This document shows positions 41,019-41,420 of a DNA stretch of 41,420 nt, piece after piece (within the stretch, counting starts at the first letter, position 1; each line of letters starts with the position of its first letter). Source of the stretch: Cupriavidus lacunae (GTDB taxonomy: Bacteria; Pseudomonadota; Gammaproteobacteria; Burkholderiales; Burkholderiaceae); assembly GCF_003353055.1 (NCBI RefSeq), contig NZ_QKWJ01000063.1:1-41420 (forward strand). Reading direction: 5' to 3'. A model generated the notes under the pieces. It made no database searches. It worked only from the letters and a program-made list of their open reading frames with translations, and was not told the DNA's origin. The position numbers were made by a program, and so were the translations under genes.

Positions 41019-41420
41019 ATGCAAGACCTGGCCCGCGTGCCGGTCCGGACTACCGCCGGATCACGCGCGCACTACCGCTATTGGTTCCTGTTCCTGCTCA
41101 TCCTGGTCTATGCCTCCAGCTTCGTCGACCGCATCTTCATTTCGGTGGTCGCCCAGAGGATCAAGGCCGAGATGAACCTGTCCGACGTCCAGTTGGGCGT
41201 TCTGGGCGGCCTCGCATTTTCGCTCCTCTACGCAACGCTCAGCATCCCCATGGCACGGCTGGCGGAGCGCCGCAACCGCGTGATGCTGATTTCCGTTTCC
41301 ATCGCGATATGGTCGGCCATGACCGCGCTGTGCGGTACCGCCGGGCACTTCTGGCATCTGCTGCTGTATCGCCTGGGTGTGGGAATCGGCGAAGCCGGTA
41401 GCACGCCTACAGCCCACTCG
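41019..41420 (+). CDS. MFS transporter, N-terminal part (runs off the window)
   Basis: The first 134 residues of a major facilitator superfamily transporter are present; the gene continues beyond the window. The start MQDLARVPVRTTAGSRAHYR is followed by a first helix (YWFLFLLILVYASSFVDRIFISVV), then IKAEMNLSDVQLGVLGGLAFSLLYATLSIPMARLAERRNRV, a typical helix 2 to helix 3 unit with the RLAERRNR signature loop. YRLGVGIGEAGSTPTAHS opens helix 4 and beyond. The pattern fits spinster-like or aromatic-acid/H+ symporter families. AAGGAG (41002-41007) lies 11 bases before the ATG. It is divergent from a GntR regulator and close to the porin, suggesting paired outer- and inner-membrane uptake for the catabolic cluster. 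The substrate is unknown. Confidence 0.82.
   Translation, partial: MQDLARVPVRTTAGSRAHYRYWFLFLLILVYASSFVDRIFISVVAQRIKAEMNLSDVQLGVLGGLAFSLLYATLSIPMARLAERRNRVMLISVSIAIWSAMTALCGTAGHFWHLLLYRLGVGIGEAGSTPTAHS

Noticed and set aside
1..41420. CRISPR arrays, tRNA or rRNA genes, insertion sequences and attachment sites
   Set aside because: No regularly spaced repeats, no tRNA-like cloverleaf text, no rRNA, no transposase or integrase motifs and no flanking direct repeats were seen by eye.

Overview
The window looks like chromosome or megaplasmid DNA of a GC-rich betaproteobacterium of the order Burkholderiales, probably Cupriavidus/Ralstonia-like. The signs are three Bug-type (TctC) periplasmic receptors, a Burkholderiales general porin ending in Phe, FCD-type GntR and IclR regulators, and dense runs of catabolic genes. 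No rRNA, tRNA, CRISPR array or transposase gene was found. Gene identities come from reading translated motifs without database searches.

Left block (1-8.06 kb): a truncated quinone oxidoreductase remnant, then an oxidative pentose-acid (Weimberg-type) locus. It has an ACS-family MFS transporter, a divergent LacI-family regulator, and the operon XylD-type aldonate dehydratase, XylX-type 2-keto-3-deoxy-pentonate dehydratase and 2-oxoglutarate semialdehyde dehydrogenase. Together these convert a pentonate to 2-oxoglutarate. Palindromes with the core TACCGGTA or TACCGATA lie in both control regions and are the likely operators.

Second block (8.19-15.5 kb): visibly lower GC. A minus-strand operon encodes a Rieske oxygenase, Bug receptor, cupin, type I extradiol dioxygenase, HpaI-type aldolase and FAH-type hydrolase. 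A divergent carboxymuconolactone decarboxylase-like gene and an IclR regulator accompany it. It reads as a self-contained module for an aromatic acid: hydroxylate, cleave the ring, hydrolyse, aldol-cleave. Twin TTCCG-N5-CGGAA dyads sit in its divergent promoter.

Third block (15.6-38.7 kb): a large catabolic supercluster arranged around a 429-bp divergent control region at 29.25-29.68 kb. Leftwards runs a 14-gene set: NDP-forming acyl-CoA synthetase, two acyl-CoA dehydrogenases, Bug receptor, thiolase with DUF35 partner, class III CoA-transferase, LigB-type extradiol dioxygenase, three consecutive RraA-family genes, crotonase, PaaI-type thioesterase and FAH-type hydrolase. Rightwards run a GntR regulator, RidA, an amidohydrolase resembling 4-oxalomesaconate hydratase (LigJ), two Rieske oxygenases with a Bug receptor between them, one VanB-like reductase, a crotonase and a 3-hydroxyacyl-CoA dehydrogenase. 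The inferred logic is uptake, CoA activation and beta-oxidative side-chain shortening, Rieske hydroxylation or O-demethylation, LigB-type ring opening, then hydratase and RraA aldolase to central metabolites. A phenylpropanoid or methoxylated lignin-type acid is one plausible substrate, but this is not shown by the sequence.

Right end (38.8-41.42 kb): a porin, a second FCD GntR regulator and the start of an MFS transporter cut by the window edge. Sites resembling TGGYATACCA recur near both GntR genes and the porin, suggesting linked regulation.
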